NCBI RefSeq assembly: GCF_007989805.1
Contig: NZ_BJUB01000006.1
Span: 1 to 64,000, forward strand
From: Cellulomonas xylanilytica
Lineage (GTDB): Bacteria; Actinomycetota; Actinomycetes; Actinomycetales; Cellulomonadaceae
Reading direction: 5' to 3'
Length of the DNA: 64,000 nt
In this document: piece after piece, positions 26,846-34,749 of the stretch
Numbering within the stretch: position 1 is the first letter of the stretch
Layout: each line of letters opens with the position of its first letter
Notes under the pieces: model-generated
What the model saw: only the letters and a program-made list of their open reading frames with translations
The model's database searches: none
Told to the model about the DNA's origin: nothing
Translations under genes and position numbers: made by a program

Positions 26846-27427
26846 ATGGCCTACACATCCGAGAAGCCACCACTGCCCGAGTCGATCGACCAGCTGCGCG
26901 CCCGCATCCCCGGCTGGGGCGCGGACCTGGACCCCGCCGACCGTCCGTCGGTGCCCCGGGAGAGGCTCGACCTGGACACCGGTGCCCACTGGGACTTCCC
27001 CGACCGGCAGCCCGAGCTCGTCCCCCGCGAGCGGTCGATCGAGCATGCCTTCCTCACGCCGGTGTTCGGCACCGCCCAGCCCCTGCGCGGGCTGCCCGGA
27101 GTCGTGCGCGCCCACGCCTACGAGCGGTACAGCGAGGCGCGCGCCGCCCACTGGCTGCTGCTGGTCCTGGCGGACCGGCTCGACGCCATCGAGCACCACG
27201 CGACCTCGCTGCTCACCCCACGCCCCGACAACCCGATCACCCAGACGGGCGTGCTCAGCGAGGTCCGTCGGCACGGTCTGAGCTCCCGGACGGAGGGCCA
27301 CCGCGCCGACCGGGTGCACCAGCCGCTCGACCCGGTGCTCGTCGGCGGCCCGTGGCTGCTCGCTGCCGCGGGAGGCGTGGTCGCCGCGGCACTCGTCGGG
27401 CGGGCCGTCCGCGCGCTGCGCAGCTGA
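26846..27427 (+). CDS. Unknown 193-aa protein downstream of the alcohol dehydrogenase
   Basis: No named family is recognised. GAGGAGGG lies just before the ATG. The N-terminal part is soluble and proline-rich (PPLPESIDQLRARIPGWG, then HWDFPDRQPELVP). The middle is helical (HAYERYSEARAAHWLLLVLA). The end carries one hydrophobic helix (LLAAAGGVVAAALVGRAV), probably a C-terminal membrane anchor. The 11-bp gap to the dehydrogenase gene implies one operon, so it may tether or assist that enzyme at the membrane; this is a guess from context. A clear Trp-Gly-x-Asp-Leu motif (GWGADLDP) could help homologue searches. Confidence 0.75.
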   Translation: MAYTSEKPPLPESIDQLRARIPGWGADLDPADRPSVPRERLDLDTGAHWDFPDRQPELVPRERSIEHAFLTPVFGTAQPLRGLPGVVRAHAYERYSEARAAHWLLLVLADRLDAIEHHATSLLTPRPDNPITQTGVLSEVRRHGLSSRTEGHRADRVHQPLDPVLVGGPWLLAAAGGVVAAALVGRAVRALRS

Positions 27428-27450
27428 CGGGACCGGTCAGCCGGCCGCCC

Positions 27451-28011
27451 TCAGCACTGGGAGTGGCCGGTCGCGCACCACTGGTGCCCGACGTCGACGA
27501 CGAGCCGGGAGCCGGCCCCGGGCCCCGCCAGGACGAACGCGCGGAACGGGAGTCGCGCCCGCACGCCCAGCCCCACCGAGCTCGAGCCCTCGAAGCTGCC
27601 TGCCCAGACCACGTCACGGAACGTCCGGTACGACGACGTGTCCACGAGCCGGCCAGGTCCGACGAAGAACGCGTCGGTCGCGATGGTCGGAACGCCGACG
27701 ACCACCTGGAGCCGCGCACCGCCGGCCGTGGGGACGACGTCGCCCGAGCCGTCCTGGCGCACCTCGTCGACATAGCTCACCGACCAGCCCGTCAGCGGCG
27801 CGTCGATGTCGAGGACGAGCCGGTCGAAGCACGTGTGCCGGCCGGCTCTGACGTTCGTCATCGTCCCGGCCGAGAGGTCGCCCGCCGCCTTCGGTGCAGA
27901 ACCCCACACCTGGCCGCAGTACGGGTGCGCCGACGCCGCCGGCGCGGTGAGCAGGCTCAGGCCTGCCATCAGGAGGAGAACGAGTCCGAGTGCGGTCAGT
28001 CGCCTGCGCAT
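27451..28011 (-). CDS. Secreted AMIN-like domain protein, 186 aa
   Basis: A Sec signal peptide is evident (MRRRLTALGLVLLLMAGLSL up to APAASA), with cleavage likely before HPYCGQVWG. The mature part (about 155 aa) is beta-rich. It has FDRLVLDIDAPLTGWSVSYV, then RLQVVVGVPT, and a closing block FRAFVLAGPGAGSRLVVDVG, as in AMIN-like domains found in actinobacterial exported proteins. Cys residues near both ends (HPYC, HTC, HQWCATGHSQC) may form disulfides. It is probably extracellular or wall-associated with a cell-envelope binding role; no enzymatic motif is seen. The ATG at 28011 is chosen because it gives the intact signal peptide. Confidence 0.8.
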   Translation of the reverse strand: MRRRLTALGLVLLLMAGLSLLTAPAASAHPYCGQVWGSAPKAAGDLSAGTMTNVRAGRHTCFDRLVLDIDAPLTGWSVSYVDEVRQDGSGDVVPTAGGARLQVVVGVPTIATDAFFVGPGRLVDTSSYRTFRDVVWAGSFEGSSSVGLGVRARLPFRAFVLAGPGAGSRLVVDVGHQWCATGHSQC

Positions 28012-28274
28012 GGTGCGCCTCGATGTCCGTCCGCGACCGTGACCTGCGGAGCGGGCACCCCGCCACGGCGCGGTTACCGGCCCGATCGTACTCTCGTCGG
28101 GGCCGCGGACGGCGGGCGGGTGCAGAAGCATCGAGTCCCCCGCCCGGGGTGCTCGGCCTCGGCTCGTCCGCTTCGTCCGCTGCCTGGTCCACCTCGGTGA
28201 CTCCCGCGTGAACGTTGGCTGGCGGCTCGCCGAACACGGCCACGACCTGCGGGTGGAGCGAGGACGCTCTCCCT

Positions 28275-29234
28275 GTGGCCGACGTCCAGACCCTCCTGCG
28301 TGACCTGCGCTCCGGCGCCGTCCCGTCCAGCGCGCTCGTCTCGACCCTCGCCGTCCCGCTGGAGGTGGTGGATGCGGACATGCCCGTCCACGAGATCGAG
28401 CCGCTCTTCTTCAACCCGGCCCTCGTCCGGGTCGGCGTCGTCGACCGGGACGCGACGGGCCGGGTCGGACTCATCACGCGATCGCGGTTCAACGCCGGCA
28501 TGGCCGGCCGCCTCGGGTACGGCCGAGCGGTGCTGACGCGGCGCCCCGCACGCGCCGTGGCGGACTGGGACCCGCTCGTCGTGGACCCGACGGCATCCGT
28601 GGTCGAGGCGGCCCTGCTGGCGATGGCCCGGCCGCCCGAGTCCCGGTTCGAGGACGTGGTCGTCCGCGCCGACGTCTGGTCGGCGACCGGGACCGCCGAG
28701 CTCGTGCACTCGCTCGCCGCCGCGCTCGCGGACCAGGGGATGCGCGACCGCACCACCGGTCTGGTCAACCGCCACATGCTCGAGCACACGCTCGACTCGT
28801 GGGCGCGGGAGATCCAGGGCACGCGGCGACGCCTCGCGGTCACGCTCATCGACGTCGCCGGGTTCGGCCTGCTCAACGCCGTGCACGGTCTGCCCCACGG
28901 CGACCGCGTGCTCGCCGCCATGGCGCAGGCGCTGGCGAGCACCTCCCCGGCGGGGTGCGTCGTCGGCCGGCTCGGGGACGACGAGATCGTCATCGCCGCG
29001 GTGCTGCCCGCCGTTCCCGATCAACGGGCGCGCGAGGTGACCGAGGAGCTGCGGCGGATCGCGCTCCGGGCGCTCGCCGCGCGTCCTGCCGGCTTCGCGG
29101 ACGGCGAGTGGCCGGCGGTCCGTGCGGTCGCCGCCGTGAGCCTGCAGGGCTGGGCCGACGGACCGCTCCTGCTCCAGGAGCTGCACCGGGACATGCGCCG
29201 GGAGAAGGCCGAGCGGACCCCGGTGCACCGGTAG
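28275..29234 (+). CDS. CBS-like domain plus degenerate GGDEF domain protein, 319 aa
   Basis: Residues about 30-150 resemble a CBS pair (MPVHEIEPLFFNP, VRVGVVDRDATGRVGLITRS). Residues about 155-310 follow the diguanylate cyclase fold: MRDRTTGLVNRHMLE (cyclase D-LTGLPNR), LIDVAGFGLLN (D-D-FK-N), LPHGDRVL and a signature-loop equivalent RLGDDEIVIA. The loop reads GDDEI instead of GGDEF (234-238), and the FK..ND residues are changed, so cyclase activity is doubtful. It may bind GTP or c-di-GMP as a sensor. No membrane helix is present. The start GTG at 28275 has GAGGA upstream. It converges with ppk2 at an 11-bp gap. Confidence 0.75.
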   Translation: MADVQTLLRDLRSGAVPSSALVSTLAVPLEVVDADMPVHEIEPLFFNPALVRVGVVDRDATGRVGLITRSRFNAGMAGRLGYGRAVLTRRPARAVADWDPLVVDPTASVVEAALLAMARPPESRFEDVVVRADVWSATGTAELVHSLAAALADQGMRDRTTGLVNRHMLEHTLDSWAREIQGTRRRLAVTLIDVAGFGLLNAVHGLPHGDRVLAAMAQALASTSPAGCVVGRLGDDEIVIAAVLPAVPDQRAREVTEELRRIALRALAARPAGFADGEWPAVRAVAAVSLQGWADGPLLLQELHRDMRREKAERTPVHR

Positions 29235-29245
29235 GCCCACCCGGC

Positions 29246-30175
29246 TCAGTCGCCGACGGTGTCGCGCGCACGCTGGACGATCAGCGGGTCGACCTCGCCG
29301 ACGACCTCCTCGTTCTTGTCGTCGTAGGAGAACTGGCTCAGGAAGTAGCGCATGGCGTTGAGCCGGGCCCGCTTCTTGTCGTTGCTGCGGATCGCGATCC
29401 ACGGCGCATGGTCCGTGTCCGTCCCGGCGAACATGGCTTCCTTCGCCGCGGAGTACGTCTCCCAGCGGCCGAGGGACTCGAGGTCCATCGGTGACAGCTT
29501 CCAGCGACGGACGGGGTCGATCTGGCGGATCGCGAAGCGGGTGCGCTGCTCGCGGCGGGTGACCGAGAACCAGAGCTTGGTCAGGTGCGTGCCGGCGTCG
29601 ACGACGAGCTTCTCGAAGTCAGGGGTTTGACGCATGAAGGCCGCGTACTCGTCATCCGAGCAGAAGCCCATCACCCGCTCGACGCCTGCGCGGTTGTACC
29701 AGGACCTGTCGAACAGGACGATCTCGCCCTGCGTGGGGAAGTGCTTGACGTAGCGCTGGAAGTACCACTGGCCCTGCTCCGTGGTGGTCGGCTTGTTGAG
29801 CGCCACGACGCGTGCCGCCCGCGGGTTCAGGTGCTCGATGAACCGCTTGATCGTGCCGCCCTTGCCGGCCGCGTCCCGGCCCTCGAACACGATGATGTGG
29901 CGTTCGCCGTTGTCCTCCGCCCAGTACTGCAGCTTGAGGAGCTCGATCTGCAGGCGGTACTTGGTCTCCTCGTACTCCTCGCGATCCATCAGCTCGTCGT
30001 ACGGGTAGTCCTCGCGCCAGGTCTCGACCGCCTTGCCTCCCGGGTCGATGAGCACGGGGTCCGCACCCTCGCCACCGGCCACGCTGTAGCCCTCGGCGAC
30101 CAAGCGGTCGATGTACTCGCGCAGGTCGTCCTCGGCGTCAGGCTCGATGCGGTCGAGATCGAACGTGGACTCCAT
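29246..30175 (-). CDS. ppk2: Polyphosphate kinase 2
   Basis: Transfers phosphate between polyphosphate and nucleotides, mainly polyP-driven phosphorylation of NDP or NMP. A single PPK2 domain fills most of the 309 aa. Walker A is FEGRDAAGKGGTIKRF (about 93-108) and Walker B/lid is VLFDRSWYNRAGVERVMGF, followed by the conserved WFSVTRREQRTRF and RRWKLSPMDLESLGRW. An acidic N-terminal extension of about 60 residues precedes the domain. GGAGG lies just upstream of the ATG. It acts in the cytoplasm in phosphate and energy storage. Subclass (ADP- or AMP-using) is not assigned. Confidence 0.96.
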   Translation of the reverse strand: MESTFDLDRIEPDAEDDLREYIDRLVAEGYSVAGGEGADPVLIDPGGKAVETWREDYPYDELMDREEYEETKYRLQIELLKLQYWAEDNGERHIIVFEGRDAAGKGGTIKRFIEHLNPRAARVVALNKPTTTEQGQWYFQRYVKHFPTQGEIVLFDRSWYNRAGVERVMGFCSDDEYAAFMRQTPDFEKLVVDAGTHLTKLWFSVTRREQRTRFAIRQIDPVRRWKLSPMDLESLGRWETYSAAKEAMFAGTDTDHAPWIAIRSNDKKRARLNAMRYFLSQFSYDDKNEEVVGEVDPLIVQRARDTVGD

Positions 30176-30265
30176 CGGATCCTCCTGGCGGGCCGAGCCG
30201 CCTGCGACGGCGGAGACGTCGTCCCATCATGACCACCGACGCGCGCGACGTCTCTCCGAGAGTCC

Positions 30266-31189
30266 TCAGGCCCCGGTCGCCGAGGCCAGCTCCTCGGCGG
30301 TCGGAGGCACCGCACCCAGCCTCGCGACGGTCAGCGCGGCGGCCTGGACCGAGCGCTGCAGCACCTGCTCGACCACCGGCGCGCCGGACCGCACCCAGCG
30401 CATGCCGGTGTCCGATCCGAGCGTCAGCGCGCTGTCGATCAGCGTCGACATGAACGCGTCTCCCCCGCCGACCCCCGCCTCGGCGTGCAGGACCGGGATC
30501 CCCGGCACGTCGACGACGCCGCGCGCGGTCACCGCCGTCGCGCCGCGAGGACCACGCGTCAGCACGGCGAGGTCCGGGCCGAGACCGATCCAGTCGCGCA
30601 GCACGTCGAGCGGGTCGTCCTCCGGGTACAGGAACGCGAGGTCGCGCTCGCTGGCCTTGACGATCCCCGCCAGCTCGACGAACCGGAGCGTCCGACGGCG
30701 GGCGTCCTCACGCGGGCCCACCAGGGCGGCCTCGATCCTGGGGTCGAACGTGATCAGCGACCGGCCGTACGACCGGGCCACGAGGTCCAGCACGGTGCTC
30801 GCACCGGGCTCCAGGTACGCCGCTACCGAGCCGGCGTGGACGCTGCGTGCCGTCGAGGTCCCCGGGTCCGCGGCGGGCTCCCAGTGGATCCGGAAGTCCT
30901 GACGCACCGAGCCGTCGACCCACAGCACCGCCCGGGCGACGGACGAGGCGGTCCGCACGAGGGACGAGTCCGACAGCCCGACACCGGAGGCCGTCAGGTA
31001 CGCCGAGATCTCCCGCCCGCGCTCGTCGCGACCGATCGCGGTGTGCAGGACCGTGTCCCGACCGAGGCGGGCCAGGCCGACGGCGATGTTGCCGGCGCTG
31101 CCGCCGACGCGCTCGCGGATGGTCATGCCGTCGTCGTGGACGTCGATCAGCGCCTCGCCGATCACCAGGACGTCGGGTCGTGGGGTCAT
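30266..31189 (-). CDS. PfkB-family carbohydrate kinase (fructokinase-like), 307 aa
   Basis: A ribokinase-fold sugar kinase. The N-terminal signature is VGGSAGNIAVGLARLG (about 27-42). The C-terminal ATP/anion-hole motif is AGVGGGDAFMSTL, a variant of the usual GAGDAF that keeps the catalytic Asp. KASERDLAFLYP and VLTRGPRGATAV are also family-typical. Fructose is the likeliest substrate, but other sugars are possible. The ATG at 31189 is preceded by GAGGAAG. Upstream, at 31281-31300, is a sequence matching a site in front of the galactan-locus ABC genes. ppk2 follows on the same strand after 90 bp. Confidence 0.9.
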   Translation of the reverse strand: MTPRPDVLVIGEALIDVHDDGMTIRERVGGSAGNIAVGLARLGRDTVLHTAIGRDERGREISAYLTASGVGLSDSSLVRTASSVARAVLWVDGSVRQDFRIHWEPAADPGTSTARSVHAGSVAAYLEPGASTVLDLVARSYGRSLITFDPRIEAALVGPREDARRRTLRFVELAGIVKASERDLAFLYPEDDPLDVLRDWIGLGPDLAVLTRGPRGATAVTARGVVDVPGIPVLHAEAGVGGGDAFMSTLIDSALTLGSDTGMRWVRSGAPVVEQVLQRSVQAAALTVARLGAVPPTAEELASATGA

Positions 31190-31280
31190 CGCTTCCTCAG
31201 GTCGTGGCCGGCGGGTGGGGCTGCTGCAGGACCCCGAGGCCCGGGAGCCTGCTCGTACCAGGCCCCGGAGCGTGCTTCGA

Positions 31281-31300
31281 GAGTGACACTCGTGTCGTTT
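31281..31300. promoter_or_regulatory. Operator-like GACAC-n2-GTGTC site upstream of the PfkB kinase
   Basis: GAGTGACACTCGTGTCGTTT contains a GACAC/GTGTC dyad. It matches the 20-mer at 48524-48543 at 16 of 20 bases, every difference being C versus T. It is 92-111 bp before the kinase ATG. A common sugar-responsive regulator is plausible. Confidence 0.45.
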
Positions 31301-31366
31301 CCGGCGGGTTTCGACCCGGGGAACACTGTGTGCGCCGCCGAGTTTCACCCGATGCCGCCCGGCCGG

Positions 31367-31600
31367 TCAGTCCAGCTCGATCACCTTGTGCCTGGACACG
31401 TCGATCGAGAGCCGTTGCCCACCGACCACGAGCCCGATCTCGACGTCGTCACCGTCGACGCCGTGGCGCACCATCGCCAGGCGTCCGCGGATCAGACCGC
31501 CCGGGTGCCTGTCGTTGCCGAAGCCCAGCGTCGCGGTCCGGCCGATGTGCGACCCGCTCAGCTGAGCGGCACGAACCTCGGACCCGGGACGTTCCGTCAC
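31367..31600 (-). CDS. Unknown 77-aa protein
   Basis: A small, probably cytoplasmic protein with no recognised family. It starts at GTG 31600 (VTERPGSEVRAAQLSG). The remainder is beta-rich: HIGRTATLGFG, LIRGRLAMVRHGVDGDD and a regular end VEIGLVVGGQRLSIDVSR. The alternating hydrophobic strands suggest an SH3- or OB-like barrel. Codon bias at third positions supports coding. It is divergent from the three-helix gene. Confidence 0.6.
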   Translation of the reverse strand: MTERPGSEVRAAQLSGSHIGRTATLGFGNDRHPGGLIRGRLAMVRHGVDGDDVEIGLVVGGQRLSIDVSRHKVIELD

Positions 31601-31752
31601 GGGGTCCACCCCAGCTCCTGTCGGTAGCACGGCTGCGACCGTACGGTGCCGGTGCGACGGACGGTTGAACGCCGGGAGAACACTGCGCGACAGGCACTGC
31701 ACGGCGGTCGGGAGCGGTTGACCAGCGGCAGGGCCGCCCGCACGCTGACGGC

Positions 31753-31965
31753 ATGCCCATCGACAATGAAGGTCGTGCGATCGACGACGTCGTGCAGCGA
31801 CTCTCGGCCCGTTACCCCGACATTCCCCAGGCCACGATCCGCGAGGTCGTCGAGGCTCAGCTCGCCCAGTTCGAGGGATCGCCGGTCCGGGACTTCGTCC
31901 CCGTCCTCGTCGAGCACGAGTCGCTCGAGCTCTTGCGGGTCGGCGCGGAGGCTGCGTCCGACTGA
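31753..31965 (+). CDS. Three-helix-bundle small protein, 70 aa
   Basis: Sequence and size fit the small actinobacterial three-helix bundle dimerisation proteins. Helices are read at IDDVVQRLSARYP, then ATIREVVEAQLAQFEG and RDFVPVLVEHESLELLR. No catalytic residues or targeting signal are seen. A role as a dimerising or adaptor module is inferred from the family name only. The ATG at 31753 is the only good start. Confidence 0.75.
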   Translation: MPIDNEGRAIDDVVQRLSARYPDIPQATIREVVEAQLAQFEGSPVRDFVPVLVEHESLELLRVGAEAASD

Positions 31966-32152
31966 GGCCGCGACGCCGACGCCGTGACCGCTCCCCGAGC
32001 TGCAAACCCTCCGTCGGCTCTCGACGGGCGGGGCGGCGGTTCATGCCCCATCGTTCGAATCACCAGGTTCGCGCGGGTCGGCGCGATGCCCCTAGCCGTC
32101 AGGAGCCTTCCATGCCGCAGGGGTCGTCCCCGTCCGCCACGGAACCGATCGC

Positions 32153-33073
32153 ATGATCGAGGTCGAAGGGCTCACCAAGACGTACGGGGAGAAGGTCGCC
32201 GTCCAGGACCTCTCCTTCGTCGCTCGCACGGGCCGGGTCACGGGGCTGCTGGGGCCCAACGGCGCGGGCAAGTCGACGACGATGCGGATGATCCTCGGGC
32301 TGCACCGCGCCACCAGCGGCTCGGCACTGGTCGACGGGCGCGCGTTCGTCGACAGCCCGGCACCGATGACGGCCGTGGGCGCGATGCTCGACGCGCACGC
32401 CGTGCACCCCGGCCGCACGGCCCGCAACTACCTGGACGCGCTCGCGGCGACGCACCACCTGCCCGCGCGGCGGGTCGACGAGGTCCTGGAGCTGACCGGG
32501 ATGACCGAGCCGTCGCGCCGCCGGGTCGGCACGTTCTCGCTGGGCATGGTGCAGCGCCTCGGGATCGCCGCCGCGCTGCTCGGCTCGCCGCACACCCTCG
32601 TGCTCGACGAGCCGGTCAACGGGCTCGACCCCGACGGGGTGCACTGGGTCCGTGAGCTGGTCCGCAGCCTGGCCGCCGCCGGCACCACGGTGCTGCTGTC
32701 CAGCCACCTGATGAGCGAGATGGCCCAGACCGCCGACGACGTGGTCGTGCTGGGCCGGGGACGACTCGTCGCCGCCGGCGCGATCGCGGACGTCGTCGCG
32801 GCGGCCACCGCGAGCAGCGTGCGCGTCCGCCTGGCCACCGAGTCGCCTGCCGAGCCGCTGACCGCCGCCGTGACCGCAGCGGGCGGGACCACCTCGGCGA
32901 CCGGGGACGCGCTGGTGGTGACCGGGCTCGACAGCGAGCAGATCGGTCACCTGGCGGCCCGGACCGGCTCGGTGCTGGCCGAGCTCACCCCGCAGAGCGC
33001 CTCGCTGGAGGACGCGTTCTTCGAGCTGACCAAGGACTCGATCGAGTACACGACCGGCGGGACGACCTCATGA
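32153..33073 (+). CDS. ABC transporter ATP-binding protein, 306 aa
   Basis: An ATPase of the drug/bacteriocin-type export group. Walker A is GPNGAGKST (about 37-45), the signature is FSLGMVQRL (C-loop with SLGM instead of LSGGQ, usual for this group), Walker B is LVLDEP, and the H-loop is LLSSHLMSEM. A C-terminal regulatory domain (about 215-306) follows. It forms an exporter with the permease encoded next, whose ATG overlaps this stop (ATGA). With the CPBP gene behind it, it fits actinobacterial export or immunity cassettes. Substrate unknown. Confidence 0.93.
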   Translation: MIEVEGLTKTYGEKVAVQDLSFVARTGRVTGLLGPNGAGKSTTMRMILGLHRATSGSALVDGRAFVDSPAPMTAVGAMLDAHAVHPGRTARNYLDALAATHHLPARRVDEVLELTGMTEPSRRRVGTFSLGMVQRLGIAAALLGSPHTLVLDEPVNGLDPDGVHWVRELVRSLAAAGTTVLLSSHLMSEMAQTADDVVVLGRGRLVAAGAIADVVAAATASSVRVRLATESPAEPLTAAVTAAGGTTSATGDALVVTGLDSEQIGHLAARTGSVLAELTPQSASLEDAFFELTKDSIEYTTGGTTS

Positions 33074-33864
33074 CCACGACGGACACCGGCCCGACGGCCC
33101 GGCTCGACCTCACCGGGCTGCTGCGCAGCGAGCTGATCAAGGCCCGCGGCCTGCGCTCGATCCAGTGGCTGCTCGCCCTGATCGTCGCGCTGCCCATCGT
33201 GATCTCCGTGCTCACCGTGACGACCTCCGACGCCGCCGCTGGCACGCACGAGGAACTCACCGCGCTGGCGCTGTCCACCGTGTCCGGGACCAACTGGATC
33301 CCCCTGCTGCTCGTCCTGATGCTCGGCACGATCGTCGCGACCGCCGAGTACGAGCGCGGCGCCGTGCAGATGACGTTCACCGTCGCCCCTCGTCGCACGG
33401 CCGTCGTGCTGGCCAAGGCCATCCTCGTGGGTGTCACCTCCCTCGTCGCCACGTTCCTGCCCGCGGTGGTGGCCTACCTGCTCGCCGCCGCGCTGCTCGG
33501 TGGGGACGACCCGGCCACGCTCGGCGACCCGGACGTGCTGCGCGTCATCACCGGCACGGCCCTGTACGCGGCCTCCGCCGGCGTCATCGCGATGTGCTTC
33601 GGGTTCCTGACCCGCTCGAGCATCGGCGCCGTGACCGCCACCATCGGGTTCCTCTACGCCGTGCCCGCGCTCCTGCAAGCCATCCCCGTCGAGGCCGTCG
33701 GATGGTTCGCCCGCACCATCCCCGGACCCGCCTCCACCCCGCTCGAGCTCCCCGGCCACCCCGAGGGTGACCTCACGTTCACCACCGCGCTCATCGCAAT
33801 CGTCCTCTGGACAGCCGCCGCCCTCCTGCTCACCTGCGCGGTCGTTCGCCGCCGGGACGTCTGA
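33070..33864 (+). CDS. ABC-2-type permease, 264 aa
   Basis: A membrane partner of the preceding ATPase. About six hydrophobic helices are visible, beginning SIQWLLALIVALPIVISVL. The cytosolic N-terminus has LLRSELIKARGLRS, typical of ABC-2 permeases. A motif YERGAVQMTFTVAPRR lies after the second helix, as in lantibiotic or daunorubicin-type exporters. It is coupled to the ATPase gene by a 4-bp overlap and followed after 16 bp by the CPBP protease gene. Confidence 0.88.
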   Translation: MTTTDTGPTARLDLTGLLRSELIKARGLRSIQWLLALIVALPIVISVLTVTTSDAAAGTHEELTALALSTVSGTNWIPLLLVLMLGTIVATAEYERGAVQMTFTVAPRRTAVVLAKAILVGVTSLVATFLPAVVAYLLAAALLGGDDPATLGDPDVLRVITGTALYAASAGVIAMCFGFLTRSSIGAVTATIGFLYAVPALLQAIPVEAVGWFARTIPGPASTPLELPGHPEGDLTFTTALIAIVLWTAAALLLTCAVVRRRDV

Positions 33865-33880
33865 CACCGAGGAGAACGTC

Positions 33881-34657
33881 GTGCGCGTGCAACCCCGAGC
33901 CTGGATCGGCCTGGCCACGTGGGCGCTCTACCTGGCCGTCGCCGTGGTGATCCAGGCGACGAGCAGGATCCCCTACACCGAGTGGGGTGACTCCGCGGGG
34001 AACCTGTGGCGCGGTGCCGTCCTGTCTCTGGTCGTCGGAGCGGTGCTGGTGGCGATCGTCACGACGTGGCTCGGGTGGTGGCGGCCGGCGATGCGCGAGC
34101 GGCGGACGACCAGGGCCAAGTGGACGATCATCGCCCCCGCACTTCTCGTGGTCGTGATGGTCGGGAACCTGGCCGGGACCGACTGGGGCTCCGTCGGAAC
34201 CGACTTCGTCATCGCCGCCCTGGCCCTGGGAGTCTTCGTCGGGTTCAACGAGGAGATGACCAGCCGCGGCCTGCTGCTCGTCGGCCTGCGCGGCAGCACC
34301 CGGGAGATCTGGGTCGCCCTGATCTCGAGCCTGCTCTTCGGACTGATGCACGGCGTCAACATCGTCCTCGGCCAGTCCGTCGGCGAGACGCTCCCCCAGG
34401 TCGGCCAGGCGTTCCTGCTGGGCCTGTCCTTCTACATCCTGCGTCGGGTCACCGGGTCCCTCGCCTGGGCGATGCTGCTGCACGGCGCGTGGGACTTCTC
34501 CGTGTTCACGCTCGGGGAGACCGCCGGCTCGAACCCTTTGACGGTGCTCGTCCTCGTGGCCGGAGTCGTCGCGTTGGCCACCTTCTGGTTCGCCGCGCGC
34601 GACGCCCGCGAGACGGCCGGGGAACCAGAGCTCGACGCATCGCCGCCACGGTCGTAG
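33881..34657 (+). CDS. CPBP-family intramembrane metalloprotease, 258 aa
   Basis: A multi-helix protein of the CAAX protease/bacteriocin-processing (Abi) family. Conserved motifs are NEEMTSRGLLL (EExxxR), LLFGLMHGVN (FxxxH) and LLHGAWDFS (third motif His and Asp). About seven hydrophobic segments are read. Members process prenylated or bacteriocin-like peptides or give self-immunity. Position after an ABC exporter suggests a shared role in peptide handling or resistance. GTG at 33881 follows GAGGAGA. Confidence 0.88.
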   Translation: MRVQPRAWIGLATWALYLAVAVVIQATSRIPYTEWGDSAGNLWRGAVLSLVVGAVLVAIVTTWLGWWRPAMRERRTTRAKWTIIAPALLVVVMVGNLAGTDWGSVGTDFVIAALALGVFVGFNEEMTSRGLLLVGLRGSTREIWVALISSLLFGLMHGVNIVLGQSVGETLPQVGQAFLLGLSFYILRRVTGSLAWAMLLHGAWDFSVFTLGETAGSNPLTVLVLVAGVVALATFWFAARDARETAGEPELDASPPRS

Positions 34658-34693
34658 GGACCACGCGGAGCCCGCGTGCGGTCCTGCCCAGGG

Positions 34694-34727
34694 CACCGGC
34701 GGTGGCCCCCGAGGGCCACCGCCGGTG
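34694..34727. terminator. Bidirectional hairpin between the CPBP and GH53 genes
   Basis: A perfect 15-bp stem (34694-34708 with 34713-34727) and a CCGA loop sit in the 92-bp gap between convergent genes. It is very strong and suits termination from both sides. Confidence 0.8.
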
Positions 34728-34749
34728 GTGCTGCGTCAGGCGCGAGCGC

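Noticed and set aside
32040..32080. GTTCGAATCACC as part of a second tRNA
   Set aside because: Only a T-loop-like string is present; no acceptor or anticodon arms can be drawn around it.
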